NCBI GenBank assembly: GCA_002328585.1
Contig: DCUV01000007.1
Location: 1 to 8,430, forward strand
Length of the DNA: 8,430 bases
Origin: Spirochaetia bacterium UBA2205
GTDB taxonomy: Bacteria > Spirochaetota > UBA4802 > UB4802
Reading direction: 5' to 3'
Under the pieces are notes generated by a model. It saw nothing but the letters and a program-made list of their open reading frames with translations, made no database searches and was not told the origin of the DNA. The first letter of the stretch is position 1; every line of letters starts with the position of its first letter. Of this stretch, positions 1-6,863 are shown piece after piece. The translations under genes and the position numbers were made by a program.

Positions 1-32
1 GACCGCTGCTCTACCAATTGAGCTAGTCACCT
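1..32 (-). tRNA. tRNA 5' half, probably tRNA-Trp (truncated by window edge)
   Basis: Read on the minus strand from 32 to 1, the bases fit a tRNA 5' half. There is a 7-nt acceptor strand AGGTGAC, then T8-A9, a D-stem GCTC paired with GAGC around the loop AATTGGTA, then A26 and the start of an anticodon stem GCGGT followed by C32. The window ends just before the anticodon, so identity cannot be read directly. The D-arm and anticodon-stem start closely match the usual bacterial tRNA-Trp pattern (from knowledge of E. coli trpT), which is why Trp is preferred; other isotypes remain possible. It lies 46 bp downstream of purF on the same strand. Confidence 0.8.
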
Positions 33-53
33 GTATATTAAGAACAAAGAAAA

Positions 54-59
54 ATTATA
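54..59 (-). promoter_or_regulatory. candidate -10 box of the tRNA promoter
   Basis: A perfect TATAAT on the minus strand ends 21 bases before the tRNA 5' end, predicting a leader of about 15 nt. A TTGACA lies at 72-67, but it is only 7 bp away and cannot be the matching -35. The hexamer 17 bp upstream of the -10 is TTAAAA, at the purF stop codon. The tRNA may therefore have its own promoter instead of relying on purF read-through. This is inference from motif spacing only. Confidence 0.4.
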
Positions 60-78
60 TTCGTTATGTCAAGCGTTT

Positions 79-1521
79 TTAATAATATTCACCACAGGCA
101 ACAATATCATCAAAAAGACATTTTTGATAATCTTCGGATTCCTGAAATTCAATTGGATAGTTGCCATCAAAACAGGCAGTACAAAATTTGCCATGGTGGA
201 CGCCAAGAGACGCAAGCATAGTTTCAACAGTCATATATGCAAGCGAATCCACACGCAGATATTTTTGAATCTCATCAATGGTATGTGAGGATGCTATAAG
301 TTCAGAACGTGTTGGTATATCAATACCGTAGAAACAGGGAAAACGGGTTGGAGGCGCCGAGATACGGACATGAATTTCTTTAGCGCCGCCATTTCTAAAC
401 ATCTTGATAATCTTTCGCATGGTTGTACCACGCATTATTGAATCATCAACAACAACGATTCGTTTGCCTTCTATTGCTGAGCGCACAATGTTAAATTTAA
501 TCTTTACTCCAAAGTCGCGTATGCGCTGTTCGGGTTCAATAAACGTTCGGCCAATATAATGGCTGCGTATCATTCCCATTTCATAGGGTATGCCGCTGGC
601 ATGGGAGTAACCCAGTGCTGCACATACTGAAGAGTCAGGGATGGGAACCACTATATCTGCTTTTACCGGCGATTGCTTTGCTAACACTGCTCCCATTCTA
701 AGGCGCATCTCATGCACCGATTGTCCAAATATAATGCTGTCGGGTCGTGAAAAGTAGATATATTCAAAAACACACAATGAATTTTTAACACTTCCAAACG
801 GGAAATATGACTTTATGCCATTGGGTGATATCTCCACCATTTCACCTGGTTCAATCTCGCGAATGTACTCAGCCTCAATAATATCAAATGCACAGGTTTC
901 GGAAGCCACTACCATGGAGTTGCCTAATTTACCAAGAACAAGAGGTCTAAACCCGTAAGGGTCTCGTATGGCGTATATGGTGTTATTGTTCATGACCAGC
1001 AATGAGTAAGCACCTTTAATAGCCTTCAATGCATAAATAAGGGCATCCAGAAAGCTGGTGAGTCCTGATCGAGCCATCAAATGAACTATTACTTCGCTAT
1101 CGATAGATGTCTGGAAGATGGCTCCTTCCTTCTCAAGAGCTCTTCGCAGTATTGCATAGTTTACAAGGTTGCCATTATGAGCAAGAACTATCGGTCCCAA
1201 CACTGAATGAACACGAAGTGGCTGAGCATTGCGTAAAAATGATGAGCCAGTGGTGGAGTAGCGGTTATGCCCTATAGCGATAGTACCTTTGAGATTGTTG
1301 ATATGCTCTTTGGTAAATACATCAACAACCTTACCCATGCCGGCATAGCGATAGATATGCTCGCCATCTGATGAGGCAATACCGCTTGATTCCTGCCCGC
1401 GGTGCTGGAGATTGTAAAGTCCAAGGTAGGTAAGGTTTGCTGCTTTGGGATGATTGTAAATGCCAAAAACACCACATTCTTCACGAGGCTTACAATCACA
1501 ATACTCATATTCTGTTTTCAT
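79..1521 (-). CDS. purF: Amidophosphoribosyltransferase (glutamine PRPP amidotransferase)
   Basis: Catalyses the first committed step of de novo purine synthesis in the cytoplasm: PRPP plus glutamine gives 5-phosphoribosylamine, glutamate and pyrophosphate. At 480 aa it is close to the B. subtilis-type enzyme (about 476 aa). The N-terminal class II glutaminase domain has nucleophile Cys16 in EECGVFG behind a 15-residue propeptide expected to be removed by self-cleavage, with HNRY (85-88) and HNGN (115-118) lining the glutamine site. The C-terminal phosphoribosyltransferase domain carries the PRPP loop VVVDDSIMRGTT (about 356-367). Cys250, Cys396, Cys447 and Cys450 match the four [4Fe-4S] ligands of the B. 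subtilis family, so an oxygen-sensitive cluster is likely. The ATG at 1521-1519 follows a good AGGA ribosome site. No other purine genes lie beside it. Identification is firm. Confidence 0.97.
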   Translation of the reverse strand: MKTEYEYCDCKPREECGVFGIYNHPKAANLTYLGLYNLQHRGQESSGIASSDGEHIYRYAGMGKVVDVFTKEHINNLKGTIAIGHNRYSTTGSSFLRNAQPLRVHSVLGPIVLAHNGNLVNYAILRRALEKEGAIFQTSIDSEVIVHLMARSGLTSFLDALIYALKAIKGAYSLLVMNNNTIYAIRDPYGFRPLVLGKLGNSMVVASETCAFDIIEAEYIREIEPGEMVEISPNGIKSYFPFGSVKNSLCVFEYIYFSRPDSIIFGQSVHEMRLRMGAVLAKQSPVKADIVVPIPDSSVCAALGYSHASGIPYEMGMIRSHYIGRTFIEPEQRIRDFGVKIKFNIVRSAIEGKRIVVVDDSIMRGTTMRKIIKMFRNGGAKEIHVRISAPPTRFPCFYGIDIPTRSELIASSHTIDEIQKYLRVDSLAYMTVETMLASLGVHHGKFCTACFDGNYPIEFQESEDYQKCLFDDIVACGEYY

Positions 1522-1645
1522 ATTTTTCCTGAAAAATGGTTAGATTAGGTTATGATGAGAAATGGTTACAACAAATCCCGATAATATACTGTACTTAAAA
1601 AGAAACAGTAACCTGATTATTACTATTATTACATACACAACTACC

Positions 1646-1673
1646 AATATAATTGGCTTTTATATAAAATCAA
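1646..1673 (-). promoter_or_regulatory. candidate purF promoter with palindrome over the -10
   Basis: On the minus strand TTGATT (1673-1668) and TATATT (1651-1646) are separated by 16 bp, giving a start near 1639 and a leader of about 118 nt before purF. The -10 sits inside a perfect palindrome, CCAATATAATTGG (1644-1656), which could be an operator. No known purine-regulator site is recognised. Supported only by motif spacing and position in an AT-rich region, where such matches arise by chance. Confidence 0.33.
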
Positions 1674-1847
1674 TAAAAAATTAGAGTAAACAGTTAGTAT
1701 TATCAAGGGAATATGCTAATCAAACGTATAGTATATTTAAATATGTATAAAGCTGCAATAATCTGCTTGAAATCATAATACATGGCTTGTAACATGGGTG
1801 ATAGTTACTGATGAATAGTTCATTGCATTGATAGACAATCTAAGGCA

Positions 1848-1997
1848 ATGATTGCCAAACGGATAATAACAGAGAGTTGTCCGTGGCGGTATTATAATTA
1901 TCCAGATGGGATAAAAATAGCTGGTGACAGTTATCCTGAAACGTGGGAAGTCATTCTGAACGGAGTGAATAATCCTGTCGTTTTTTTGAAAGAATAG
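1848..1997 (+). other. 49-codon open frame running into the repeat, doubtful gene
   Basis: The ATG at 1848 lies inside an AAGG-containing stretch too close to act as a proper ribosome site. The frame reads 49 residues to TAG at 1995-1997. Residues 10-33 are rich in Trp, Tyr and Pro (CPWRYYNYPDG...YPETW) and look protein-like. From residue 35 it reads VILNGVNNP, almost the VILNEVKNL peptide that results when dispersed 'GTCATTCTGAA' repeats are translated by mistake. The last third is therefore repeat DNA. The rest may be a remnant of a lost gene or chance. Confidence 0.15.
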
Positions 1998-2109
1998 ATT
2001 CTTCAGCCGTTAACACTTTCTTGGAATGATAATGGCGGGCGTGTTATCATTGACATTGATTCAGGATATAACGTTACATATTTGAATTCCGGAGAAGGTT
2101 CGGAATGAC
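1950..2109. repeat. inverted-repeat element, dispersed-repeat or MITE-like
   Basis: GTCATTCTGAAC (1950-1961) and GTTCGGAATGAC (2098-2109) are inverted copies matching at 11 of 12 positions and bound a segment of about 160 bp. A second, internal arm, GATTCTTCAGCCGTTAACAC to TTGGAATGA (1998-2029), is an imperfect inverted copy of the left arm (1951-1974), so the left half alone can fold into a long hairpin. The sequence closely resembles the 'GTCATTCTGAACGAAGTGAAGAATC' repeats scattered through intergenic regions of many bacterial genomes. There is no transposase inside and no evident target-site duplication. Mobility or function is not shown. Confidence 0.6.
2044..2072 (+). promoter_or_regulatory. 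candidate epimerase promoter inside the repeat element
   Basis: TTATCA (2044-2049) and TATAAC (2067-2072) are spaced by 17 bp, about 90 bp ahead of the epimerase ATG. If real, the repeat element supplies the promoter. The -35 matches the consensus at only four of six positions. Confidence 0.28.
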
Positions 2110-2162
2110 GTTGAGGAGTAATACTATTTTTTTTTAAGGGAACTTACCATGGAGCTATTATC

Positions 2163-3095
2163 ATGAAAGTATGTATTACCGGCGGGGCGGGATTTATTGG
2201 CTCACATCTTGCTGAAGAATGTATAAAAAATGATTATTATACGATAGTCTTTGATAATTTTTCAACAGGTAAAGAGGAAAATTTATCATTTATTAAGCAA
2301 TTTCCCACTGCCAGAATAAAAGTTATACAGGGTGATGTTGCTGATTATAATGCGGTGGGTGAAGCTGTTAAAGGCTGTGATGCTGTGTTTCATGAAGCTG
2401 CTGTTGCTTCGGTACAGCAATCAATAGAAAATCCTCCGGCAACATTTGAATCGAATGCAAAGGGAACGTTAAATGTTCTTGAAGCATGTAGACACAATGG
2501 CGTTAAAAAAGTAATATTTGCCTGTTCAGCGGCTATATTTGGTGATCATCCAGAGATACCCAAGAAGGAAGATTCTCCGGTTTTTCCAACATCACCGTAT
2601 GGTGCAGATAAATATATTTCCGAGGTTTATCTTCGCCTGTATAATGAGTTGTATGGATTAACAACGGTATCGCTCCGTTATTTCAATGTGTTTGGTCCAG
2701 GACAGGATCCTTTGTCACCATACTCGGGTGTTATTTCAATTTTTACAAAAAGGATAGCTATGGGTGAGGATATCACCGTATATGGCGATGGAACGCAATA
2801 CCGTGATTTTATATTTGTGAAAGATGTTGTGCAGGTAAATATGCTGGCTCTGGAAAAACTGGACAAAGGTTTTCATTATTACAATGTGGGATATGGTAAA
2901 GCCACTGATATAAATTCCCTGATAACCATTTTACAAAATATTTATAACAAAACTATTAAAGTACATTATGTTGAAGCAAGACCCGGTGATATCAAAGAAT
3001 CAATAAGTGACCCGGCAAAGGTAATCAGAGAGTTAGGATTTTCTCCACAGTATAGTGTTGAGGAAGGATTAACACTTATGGCTGATGTCATGTAA
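2163..3095 (+). CDS. NAD-dependent sugar-nucleotide epimerase (GalE/WbpP-like extended SDR)
   Basis: A 310-aa extended short-chain dehydrogenase. The Rossmann motif GGAGFIG (7-13) and Asp31 in FDNFSTG fit NAD binding. The catalytic Tyr146 and Lys150 lie in SPYGADK, and Ser122 in CSAAIFGD fills the active-site Ser position. RYFNVFGPGQDP (172-183), DGTQYRDF (209-216) and ARPGDIKES (272-280) are nucleotide-sugar-binding segments typical of UDP-glucose or UDP-GlcNAc 4-epimerases. The likely role is UDP-sugar interconversion for LPS, capsule or glycan synthesis in the cytoplasm. Exact substrate cannot be set; a dehydratase is less likely. The length fits the short GalE branch rather than the E. 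coli type (338 aa). The start has GGAG 8 bases upstream. No glycan genes adjoin it. Its stop abuts the stop of the convergent gene. Confidence 0.88.
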   Translation: MKVCITGGAGFIGSHLAEECIKNDYYTIVFDNFSTGKEENLSFIKQFPTARIKVIQGDVADYNAVGEAVKGCDAVFHEAAVASVQQSIENPPATFESNAKGTLNVLEACRHNGVKKVIFACSAAIFGDHPEIPKKEDSPVFPTSPYGADKYISEVYLRLYNELYGLTTVSLRYFNVFGPGQDPLSPYSGVISIFTKRIAMGEDITVYGDGTQYRDFIFVKDVVQVNMLALEKLDKGFHYYNVGYGKATDINSLITILQNIYNKTIKVHYVEARPGDIKESISDPAKVIRELGFSPQYSVEEGLTLMADVM

Positions 3096-5246
3096 TTAAT
3101 ATGCTTTAAATAGTATCACAACAATATCAGATTCAGGGGAGCTTATACCTAAAAATGCTTTGAACTCATCCTGTATTATGGTTACAATATCTGATGGCAT
3201 TTTCATTCGGTTATCTTTTATAATAGATTGCAGACGTTCCAGCGTGAAAACCTCACCTCGTGAGTTTTTTGATGTAATCAATGCTTTGGAATATAAAATT
3301 CCGATATCGCCTCGCAGGATATTTGTTCTGCCCATACCGTAGTTAAACGTTGGATCGTATCCCAATGGTATCCCTTCAGTGTCCAGTGATGAAAAAGCAC
3401 TTTTTTCGACGCGGTACAGTTCCATTGGCGGGAAACCTGCGTTGGTATAGATAAGACGCATATTGCGGGCATCAATAAAGTAATAATACGCAGTAATCAA
3501 AATTCCCTTCCCTTGCGAATAATTATAAATTACCTTATTTAATGTCTGGATGATATTGTATGAAGAATGTGCATCATTTAAACTGGCATGGAATGCTGAA
3601 CGCATGAGTACCGAATACAATGCACTTTGAATACCTATTCCCGCAATGTCAGTGGCGATAGTTCCTATACCTTGTAAGCCAGGTCGTATGAAGTCAAAGT
3701 AATCAATACCACCTCCCTGTCGCGGTATATAGAATGCACCAAATTTGATTCCGGTAATGTTTGGCAATGCTTTTGGTACAGCTTTTGATAGCAAATCGCT
3801 TGAAACGGAGATGGTTCTTTGCAACAATTGTTCTTTTTTAGCTTCCTGAAATGTTATTGCATGAGAAATATTGATATTTGTTTCACTGGAAAGAAATTTT
3901 AAAAGTTCTATCTCATCAGGCTTGTATGATGCAAGCGTATCCTTTTCGCCCAGACACAGTATCCCTGCCAAAACCCTTCGGTGATATATAGGTATCATGA
4001 TAACAATATTATTTACGGTAAAATAGTGAATAAATTCATCACGAACATCTTGAAATGATGCTTCATCCATGTACACATTATCTATAGTAACTATCGCTTG
4101 ATTGCGATTAAACCAGCGGACAATTGGCGATAACCGCGGTATGGATGGAGATACCGGCGCCATACCCATAGAGTAGTTTATTTGATAGCTGCGTGATTCA
4201 TTGTCATACATAAGAATATATGTTGCTTTTAAGAAGAACGTGTTGTGGATGGTTGAAACAGTCCTTTTTAACAATTCATCAATATCTCGCAGATTGCTTA
4301 TCTCCCTGACGAAGGTATCAAGGTATTCCTGCAATGCATAGTGCTTGCGCTTAAAAGCTTTATCAATGATGGGCTGAACATATTTTGAAAGGATCATAAA
4401 AACAACAACAATAACCAGAGCTATCACAAACAAAGGAATATTTTTTAACCCATAGATGTTAATGTCATATATCTGTATCAGTGCAAATATGGGAAGGAAT
4501 ATGACCGTGGAAATGATGGTGTACATGGCAGTTTTGTGTATCGCGGTTTGTATATCCATCAGTTGATATGAAATGACAGCATAGAACAGAGATGATACTC
4601 CAATGAATGCTGCAAGCGATGGCCCCAGAACATAGAGGTCAACAAAATTAAAAAACCGTGGCATGATAATTGAAAATATTGCAGCAAATGTCATGGCAAT
4701 ACCTGTACCAATAAACACAAACCTCATCTGCTTACGGTATAACTCTATTTTTGTAGTTATGTACTTTCGTATGAAGTTTATAACCCCTAATAGTATGTAA
4801 ACAAAAGAAACAACTGAATATATGGTATAAAATGGCTTAAATTCACGCACCAATTCCCCATCCTTGAAATATGCAGCGGTGATATTTAAATCGGTGAATA
4901 CTGCAATATAAGCAAAGATATAAGCAGGGATTAAGATTAATACAATAATGAAGAAAGGGACCTGTTTTTCTGTTTTGGGAAATATTAATGATAATACAAA
5001 TAGTGCAGAGAATGTTAGTACAGTGGAAGCCTGTGTTATCTTATTAATAAGGGTAAGGTCAAGTTTGTCAGGGAATGCATAGGTTAAAAACATGGTAAAA
5101 AGGATACCAAAGGCACAAAAACCAAAATACGAGTAGTAGCGCAATACCCTATCCTGAAAGTTTTTATATAAACTGTAAACAATAGTAAACATCAGTATAC
5201 ACGATGCTAAAAACGAACCTATTAGACTTAAGGTTATCATATACAT
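3096..5246 (-). CDS. Multi-span membrane protein with GAF and degenerate SpoIIE/PP2C phosphatase domain
   Basis: Up to 716 aa. About residues 4-290 form roughly eight or nine membrane helices resembling the N-terminal 7TM region of some histidine kinases. Residues 310-465 look like a GAF sensor domain, and 480-716 are a SpoIIE/RsbU-type phosphatase domain. Asp515 and Asp518 (GGIDYFD, usually GGDYYD), Asp533 (TDIAGIG, usually GDVSGKG) and Asp707 near the end are present. The usual metal-site motif YTDG reads YSKA at 652-655, losing its Asp, and NAGH reads NAGF (602-605). Family members dephosphorylate anti-sigma-factor antagonists in partner-switching pathways; activity here is doubtful. The second ATG (5240-5238, Met3) lies 8 nt after AGGG, whereas the first is only 2 nt away, so Met3 is the likelier start. 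No anti-sigma antagonist (STAS) or RsbW-type kinase gene is nearby. Confidence 0.85.
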   Translation of the reverse strand: MYMITLSLIGSFLASCILMFTIVYSLYKNFQDRVLRYYSYFGFCAFGILFTMFLTYAFPDKLDLTLINKITQASTVLTFSALFVLSLIFPKTEKQVPFFIIVLILIPAYIFAYIAVFTDLNITAAYFKDGELVREFKPFYTIYSVVSFVYILLGVINFIRKYITTKIELYRKQMRFVFIGTGIAMTFAAIFSIIMPRFFNFVDLYVLGPSLAAFIGVSSLFYAVISYQLMDIQTAIHKTAMYTIISTVIFLPIFALIQIYDINIYGLKNIPLFVIALVIVVVFMILSKYVQPIIDKAFKRKHYALQEYLDTFVREISNLRDIDELLKRTVSTIHNTFFLKATYILMYDNESRSYQINYSMGMAPVSPSIPRLSPIVRWFNRNQAIVTIDNVYMDEASFQDVRDEFIHYFTVNNIVIMIPIYHRRVLAGILCLGEKDTLASYKPDEIELLKFLSSETNINISHAITFQEAKKEQLLQRTISVSSDLLSKAVPKALPNITGIKFGAFYIPRQGGGIDYFDFIRPGLQGIGTIATDIAGIGIQSALYSVLMRSAFHASLNDAHSSYNIIQTLNKVIYNYSQGKGILITAYYYFIDARNMRLIYTNAGFPPMELYRVEKSAFSSLDTEGIPLGYDPTFNYGMGRTNILRGDIGILYSKALITSKNSRGEVFTLERLQSIIKDNRMKMPSDIVTIIQDEFKAFLGISSPESDIVVILFKAY

Positions 5247-5284
5247 ATCCCTTTTGTATGTATTTTTATATAGTGTATTTGTGT

Positions 5285-5313
5285 ATTATACAATTGTCAA
5301 GTTTAAATGTTAA
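5285..5313 (-). promoter_or_regulatory. probable promoter of the membrane GAF/SpoIIE-like gene
   Basis: Minus-strand TTAACA (5313-5308), a 17-bp spacer and a perfect TATAAT (5290-5285) give a strong sigma-70-type promoter about 35-45 nt before the start codon. An overlapping alternative pairs TTGACA (5300-5295) with TACACT at 17 bp. Both predict a short leader. Confidence 0.55.
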
Positions 5314-5323
5314 TTAATAGTAT

Positions 5324-5360
5324 AAGGGGACTGCCATAATTATATTCTATATGTCCCCTT
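5324..5360. repeat. 8-bp inverted repeat in the divergent intergenic region
   Basis: AAGGGGAC (5324-5331) and GTCCCCTT (5353-5360) are perfect inverted arms separated by 21 bp, in an otherwise very AT-rich stretch. They lie just upstream of the -35 of the minus-strand promoter. They could be a regulator's operator or a hairpin in a transcript. A terminator is less likely because no T-run follows either arm. Confidence 0.5.
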
Positions 5361-5564
5361 GTTAAAATATTTAAAAGATGGCGTACCATTTTTTAATAAT
5401 GGGAAATGTCATTTTAATAGGTACCCATAAATCTTTGTTGACGTAATAACAAAACAACTATACGTTTAAAAAGAGTAGTATATATGATAAGTACTTTGAG
5501 TTGCGATTGTTAATAGATGATAGCGCCAAGAACATATTATATCAAATTACTATAGAGGTTATAT

Positions 5565-6104
5565 ATGGCTATAAAAAGAAAGCAATACTTAATTGACAGA
5601 CCTATTCAGGTGACAATATCTCTCAAGATTGTGATAATTCCACTTTTGCTTCTTGTCATCTTCTCTGGCATAGTATTAATTTTTGTCCTTACCAATGGTA
5701 ATTATATTGCAAAAATAGTTGGTAATCAGGATAGTTTAATAGAGATGTTTATAACGACACCAACATTGATGGATAGCAATAATGAAATAGTTGTAACTGG
5801 TGAAAAAACGTTCAGGGAAAATTTAGGTCTGCTTCAGGCTATAAAAGTAAATAATTATACATTATTGTATTTTGCCATTGGGCTAACAATACTTCAGGCA
5901 ATAGTGCTGTTTGTTTATGGAATATACATTACCCATAAGGTGGCAGGCCCAATTTATGTTATGCGCCATTACTGTAAAGAAATTCAAAATGGCAACACGC
6001 CTCAATTCAGAAAATTAAGGGGAGGTGATCTGCTCGTTGATTTTTATAATGATTTTATAACGACTATAAACACGTTACAAGATAAGGATGTATCTAAAAG
6101 CTGA
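5565..6104 (+). CDS. Two-helix membrane protein ending in a HAMP-like domain
   Basis: 179 aa. A short basic N-terminus (MAIKRK) precedes a first membrane helix at about 17-42. An extracytoplasmic segment of about 55 residues follows, then a second helix at 98-122 and a cytoplasmic HAMP-like region (123-172). This region has the typical entry HKVAGPIYVMR and the later LRGGDLLVDFYNDF. HAMP domains pass signals from a membrane sensor to a kinase, cyclase or chemotaxis output domain. No output domain follows here; the protein stops with DKDVSKS and a TGA. It may modulate a partner in trans, or be a remnant of a larger receptor. AGAGG lies 6 nt before the ATG. It is transcribed divergently from the GAF/SpoIIE-like membrane protein, suggesting but not proving a shared pathway. 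Confidence 0.72.
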   Translation: MAIKRKQYLIDRPIQVTISLKIVIIPLLLLVIFSGIVLIFVLTNGNYIAKIVGNQDSLIEMFITTPTLMDSNNEIVVTGEKTFRENLGLLQAIKVNNYTLLYFAIGLTILQAIVLFVYGIYITHKVAGPIYVMRHYCKEIQNGNTPQFRKLRGGDLLVDFYNDFITTINTLQDKDVSKS

Positions 6105-6113
6105 ATTTTCAAT

Positions 6114-6140
6114 CAATGCAATTTTTAAAAAACTGCATTG
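6114..6140. terminator. hairpin between convergent genes, possible bidirectional terminator
   Basis: CAATGCA (6114-6120) pairs with TGCATTG (6134-6140), and the interior TTTTTAAAAA can extend the stem. It begins 10 bp after the HAMP gene stop and lies beyond the end of the convergent anti-sigma gene. The stem is AT-rich and the following tract is only moderately T-rich, so efficiency is uncertain. Confidence 0.42.
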
Positions 6141-6206
6141 TTGATTATTTAGTGTTATTGTTGATGCAATAAAATAATTTTTTTAAATATGCCAGAAAAT
6201 AAAATA

Positions 6207-6863
6207 CTACCGCAATTGTAGACGGAAAATATATTTTTTCTTATTGGCATGGGTAAGCTGTGGATAATGTTTATTATACTTGTTAGTATGATTGACTGCA
6301 ACATCTGAAAGGATATTTTTACGGTAACTATCGCTACCATTAATCATTTGTCTGATTGAAGAAAAGCTATCAACGTCTGACTCGGCAACGATATATGAAT
6401 TGGATGTATAAAGTATACGTGCATTATTTTGCTGTAAAAGCAATAGAGCAGTATTAAAATCCATAGCAACAGGGATAATGCAATCCAGCTTTAATTGGTT
6501 GTGTTGTGAATTGCCAATTTTAGCAATGTTTTCAAAAGATGTATCATGTTTTATTGATTCGGGTAGAAATGTTATTATAGCTAACAGTATGATAGCTGCA
6601 ATAAATGATCCCCGCATTGCGGCATAATAGCGCTTGTGGGCATGGTGCTTTTTTATTTTCTGAATGGTATCAAGCGCAAAGCTTTCCCGTTTTAAGGATA
6701 TAGTTTGTAAACATGATAAAAGATTTACCATAGTATGCAATTGTTCAAAATGTTTCTGGCATTCCGGGCATTGCGCAAGATGTTCCTTAATTTCTTCTTT
6801 ATCATGGGCATCCAGTATGTCATCATAAAACTCGGATAACTTATATATTGGTATATGATTCAT
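6207..6863 (-). CDS. Zinc-finger anti-sigma factor, single-pass membrane protein
   Basis: 218 aa. The N-terminal cytoplasmic part carries the anti-sigma zinc-binding motif H-x3-C-x2-C (His28, Cys32, Cys35 in EHLAQCPEC), followed by one membrane helix at about 85-101 and a C-terminal domain of about 117 residues expected outside the membrane. In this family the N-terminal domain holds its ECF sigma factor inactive until an envelope or redox signal releases it. The start overlaps the upstream sigma gene by 4 bp (ATGA), with a strong GGGGG ribosome site 5-6 nt upstream, implying translational coupling and near-equal synthesis. The C-terminal domain has a segment NARILYTSNSYIVAES (147-162) recalling periplasmic domains of other anti-sigma proteins, but I do not recognise a named family. 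Partner assignment rests on adjacency. Confidence 0.85.
   Translation of the reverse strand: MNHIPIYKLSEFYDDILDAHDKEEIKEHLAQCPECQKHFEQLHTMVNLLSCLQTISLKRESFALDTIQKIKKHHAHKRYYAAMRGSFIAAIILLAIITFLPESIKHDTSFENIAKIGNSQHNQLKLDCIIPVAMDFNTALLLLQQNNARILYTSNSYIVAESDVDSFSSIRQMINGSDSYRKNILSDVAVNHTNKYNKHYPQLTHANKKKYIFRLQLR

Larger units (their letters stand above)
1522..2162. other. 641-bp non-coding region between divergent purF and epimerase genes
   Basis: No convincing gene is seen in any frame. The purF-proximal part is AT-rich and holds a probable promoter. The middle (about 1821-1856) has small inverted repeats: CATTGC (1821-1826) opposite GCAATG (1845-1850), and GGCAATGATTGCC (1844-1856). The right part contains the inverted-repeat element 1950-2109, a run of nine T at 2127-2135, and the epimerase ribosome site. 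The composite looks like inserted, decaying repeat sequence between two chromosomal genes. Confidence 0.6.
5247..5564. other. 318-bp divergent intergenic region
   Basis: Separates the minus-strand GAF/SpoIIE-like gene from the plus-strand HAMP protein. It contains the probable minus-strand promoter (5285-5313), the 8-bp inverted repeat, and a small palindrome AAATGTCATTT (5404-5414). A weak plus-strand promoter candidate, TTGACG (5438-5443) with TATACG (5459-5464), has only a 15-bp spacer. No gene was found. Confidence 0.55.

Noticed and set aside
54..72. TTGACA and TATAAT as one tRNA promoter
   Set aside because: Both hexamers are perfect, but only 7 bp separates them, too short for a sigma-70 promoter. 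The TATAAT alone was kept as a candidate.
1272..1508. 78-codon minus-strand frame within purF
   Set aside because: It overlaps the certain purF gene in another frame, on the same strand, and shows no recognisable domain.
1522..1700. Purine riboswitch in the purF leader
   Set aside because: The leader lacks a recognisable three-way junction with the conserved purine-aptamer core, and no convincing terminator or anti-terminator was seen.
1950..2109. Complete insertion sequence
   Set aside because: The segment is only about 160 bp, encodes no transposase and shows no clear target-site duplication.
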